NCBI GenBank assembly: GCA_955652025.1
Contig: CATPAO010000078.1
Coordinates: 1-5,697, forward strand
Source: Casimicrobiaceae bacterium
GTDB taxonomy: Bacteria > Pseudomonadota > Gammaproteobacteria > Burkholderiales > Casimicrobiaceae
Length of the DNA: 5,697 nucleotides
Reading direction: 5' to 3'
The position numbers and the translations under genes were made by a program. A model generated the notes under the pieces. It did no database searches. It worked only from the letters and a program-made list of their open reading frames with translations, and had not been told where the DNA came from. This document shows, in pieces, positions 5,242 to 5,697 of the stretch (the first letter of the stretch is position 1; each line of letters starts with the position of its first letter).

Positions 5242-5697
5242 ATGCCCCAACGTCTGCCCGCCCGCGTCGGCGACGCGATCGTCGACATCGAAACGCCCGC
5301 GCTCGTGCTCGAACTCGACGTGCTCGAGCGCAATCTCGACCGGATGGCGCAGGCCACGACGGGCATGCGGCTCCGCCCGCACGCGAAGGCGCACAAATGC
5401 CCGGACATCGCGTGGCTGCAATTGTCGCGCGGCGCCGTGGGCATCTGCTGCCAGAAAACCGACGAGGCCGCCGCATTCGTCGCGCAAGGCATCCCCGACG
5501 TTCTCGTCACCAACGAAGTGGTCGCGCCGGCCAAGATCGCGCGCCTGGCCGAGCTTGCGCGCGCGGCGACGGTCGGCGTGCTGGTCGACGATGCCGCGAA
5601 CGTGATCGCGCTGGCCGAGGCCGCGACGGCGGCCGGCGTGACGCTCGATGCGTACGTGGAGATCGACGTCGGCGCACACCGCTGCGGCGTCGATCTC
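5242..5697 (+). CDS. DSD1 / D-threonine aldolase-type PLP enzyme, N-terminal part
   Basis: Fold-type III PLP enzyme of the alanine-racemase-like DSD1 family, whose members act on D-threonine, D-serine or 3-hydroxy-D-aspartate. Which substrate applies cannot be told here. Seen in the 152 residues present: DIETPALVLELDVLERNLDRM (15-35), the usual start of the barrel; RPHAKAHKCP (45-54) with Lys49 as the expected PLP Schiff-base lysine; GICCQKTDEAAAFVAQGIPD with the following VLVTNEVV strand; and, near the edge, LDAYVEIDVGAHRCGVD (136-152), a typical segment of these enzymes. The gene runs off the right edge; family members are about 360-390 aa, so the metal-binding C-terminal domain is not visible. 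The start is ATG 5242 with ggag eight bases upstream. It lies 57 bp after the DUF2306-like gene on the same strand and may be co-transcribed with it. Confidence 0.92.
   Translation, partial: MPQRLPARVGDAIVDIETPALVLELDVLERNLDRMAQATTGMRLRPHAKAHKCPDIAWLQLSRGAVGICCQKTDEAAAFVAQGIPDVLVTNEVVAPAKIARLAELARAATVGVLVDDAANVIALAEAATAAGVTLDAYVEIDVGAHRCGVDL

Noticed and set aside
4957..5679. Open frame of 240 codons on the minus strand at the right end
   Set aside because: It mirrors the DUF2306-like and DSD1-like genes, is Arg/His-rich and shows no domain.
1..5697. CRISPR array, tRNA, rRNA, insertion sequence, phage or defence genes
   Set aside because: No regularly spaced repeats, no cloverleaf or rRNA-like stretches, and no transposase, integrase, nuclease or toxin-antitoxin motifs were seen on either strand.

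Overview
This window is GC-rich (roughly two thirds G+C by eye), and all recognisable genes lie on the + strand. It looks like a chromosomal segment from a Gram-negative proteobacterium, most likely a betaproteobacterium (Burkholderiales or a relative). The reasons are the pairing of a TonB-family protein with a monofunctional peptidoglycan glycosyltransferase (mtgA), the style of the MgtE remnant, and the ECF sigma / COG5662-type anti-sigma pair. The taxonomic guess is inference.

Layout. Positions 1-1717 hold a cell-envelope pair, a TonB energy transducer whose 5' end is unresolved at the left edge, followed 25 bp later by mtgA. Positions 1757-2177 hold what looks like a wreck of the magnesium transporter gene mgtE. 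About 112 N-terminal codons are intact, the middle (CBS and most membrane domains) is missing, and the last ~11 codons of an MgtE-like C-terminus follow in the +1 frame. Positions 2189-3163 hold a small uncharacterised protein of 88 aa and an alpha/beta hydrolase, tightly spaced and probably co-transcribed. A strong GC-rich hairpin at 3262-3291 separates these from the next unit. Positions 3304-4663 hold an ECF sigma factor and its single-pass membrane anti-sigma factor. Positions 4795-5184 hold a small DUF2306-like four-helix membrane protein with a good Shine-Dalgarno site. From 5242 to the right edge is the N-terminal part of a DSD1/D-threonine-aldolase-type PLP enzyme.

How the parts relate. 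TonB and MtgA both act at the inner membrane and periplasm. The sigma/anti-sigma pair is a self-contained signalling module, and its target genes cannot be read from this window. The other genes appear to be ordinary chromosomal neighbours rather than one system. I found no rRNA, tRNA, CRISPR array, insertion sequence or phage gene, and no gene-free stretch longer than about 140 bp. The most notable observations are the internally deleted mgtE, the hairpin just upstream of a sigma-factor start with no visible ribosome binding site, and a 7-codon mini-ORF that overlaps both the sigma stop codon and the anti-sigma start codon.
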